Assembly: GCF_001428505.1 (NCBI RefSeq)
Contig: NZ_LMHU01000008.1
Span: forward strand, 1-64,000
Reading direction: 5' to 3'
From: Terrabacter sp. Root181
GTDB lineage: Bacteria > Actinomycetota > Actinomycetes > Actinomycetales > Dermatophilaceae
Length of the DNA stretch: 64,000 nucleotides
In this document: positions 63,730 through 64,000 of the stretch, in pieces
How positions within the stretch are numbered: position 1 is the first letter of the stretch
Layout: every line of letters begins with the position of its first letter
Program-made: the position numbers and the translations under genes
Notes under the pieces: generated by a model
Seen by the model: only the letters and a program-made list of their open reading frames with translations
Database searches by the model: none
Told to the model about the DNA's origin: nothing

Positions 63730-64000
63730 GATGTCACCCCCGACGAGGTGACGGCTGCGAGGGCGGCGCGCACGGCGTCGCGGTCGTCGAACGGATGCTT
63801 CACTCCGTGGATCTCCTGACCCTTCTCGTGTCCCTTGCCGAGCACCACGACGGTGTCGACAGGGCGGTCCTCCCCCGTACCGACCACCGCGAGGGCGATG
63901 GCCTCGGCGATGGCGCTCGAACGCGTGCCACCGTCGATGATCTCCGTGGCCTGCGCCGAGCCGGCACGGACCTCCGCGCGGGCTCCGGCGACGACGGCCG
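63726..64000 (-). CDS. murE: MurE, C-terminal fragment (cut by the window edge)
   Basis: Reading back from the TGA at 63728-63726 gives about 91 residues ending in a clear MurE C-terminus: DTVVVLGKGHEKGQEIHG, then VKHPFDDRDAVRAAL. This is the substrate-binding domain of the UDP-MurNAc-dipeptide ligase that adds the third residue. The part that reads the diamino acid lies beyond the window, so the peptidoglycan type cannot be read here. Confidence 0.93.
   Translation of the reverse strand, partial: AVVAGARAEVRAGSAQATEIIDGGTRSSAIAEAIALAVVGTGEDRPVDTVVVLGKGHEKGQEIHGVKHPFDDRDAVRAALAAVTSSGVTS

Overview
The window is a stretch of core chromosome from a high-GC (about 70% by eye) actinobacterium. 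A complete dcw (division and cell wall) cluster without ftsA, sepF-yggT-divIVA behind ftsZ, the order infC-rpmI-rplT-(SpoU methyltransferase)-pheST-argCJBDRH-tyrS, a PriA-type HisA, an F420-type nitroreductase family protein and an EF-G2-like GTPase point to Micrococcales. Family Intrasporangiaceae is my best guess, by inference. I see no phage, IS element, CRISPR array or tRNA. Most genes lie on the minus strand and are described below in transcription order.

Region 1 (64000 down to about 49580): the 3' end of murE, then murF-mraY-murD-ftsW-murG-murC-ftsQ, joined by 4-base start/stop overlaps, make peptidoglycan precursors and the divisome. After a 360-base gap come ftsZ and its terminator, then pgeF-yggS, sepF, yggT and divIVA (ring formation, ring anchoring and polar growth). 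Region 2 (49406-40580 and on to 38505): a DksA-like zinc-finger protein with a histone-like tail, lspA and an RluD-type pseudouridine synthase, then a plus-strand ECF sigma/membrane protein/secreted protein module, dnaE, a winged-helix protein and an RluA-type synthase.

Region 3 (38368-30964) is the accessory part: two unrelated secreted nucleases (a 1140-residue ExeM-like enzyme and an endonuclease I type enzyme with an OB-like domain), oligopeptidase B and a small F420/DDN-type protein. Region 4 (30675-23589): the histidine genes hisD-hisC-hisB-hisH, a small membrane protein, then a plus-strand homocysteine methyltransferase breaking the run before priA-sseB. Region 5 (23577-16547): DUF445 protein, the divergent ohr/ohrR peroxide pair, a zinc-free reductase, an EF-G-like GTPase and an MFS transporter.

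Region 6 (16265-503): infC (AUC start)-rpmI-rplT, SpoU methyltransferase, orphan PAS histidine kinase, pheS-pheT, argC-J-B-D-R-H (argF and argG absent), mpg and tyrS. Positions 1-392, beyond the tyrS terminator, look like a multi-promoter leader, possibly of an rRNA operon outside the window.

Three signals deserve attention. First, an identical two-part promoter (GAACC, 16 bases, TGTTGA) stands before both the ECF sigma gene and its downstream secreted-protein gene. Second, seven genes have a TANNNT hexamer 6-8 bases before the start codon, which suggests leaderless mRNAs. Third, the heptamer GGCATAC is markedly over-represented on both strands.
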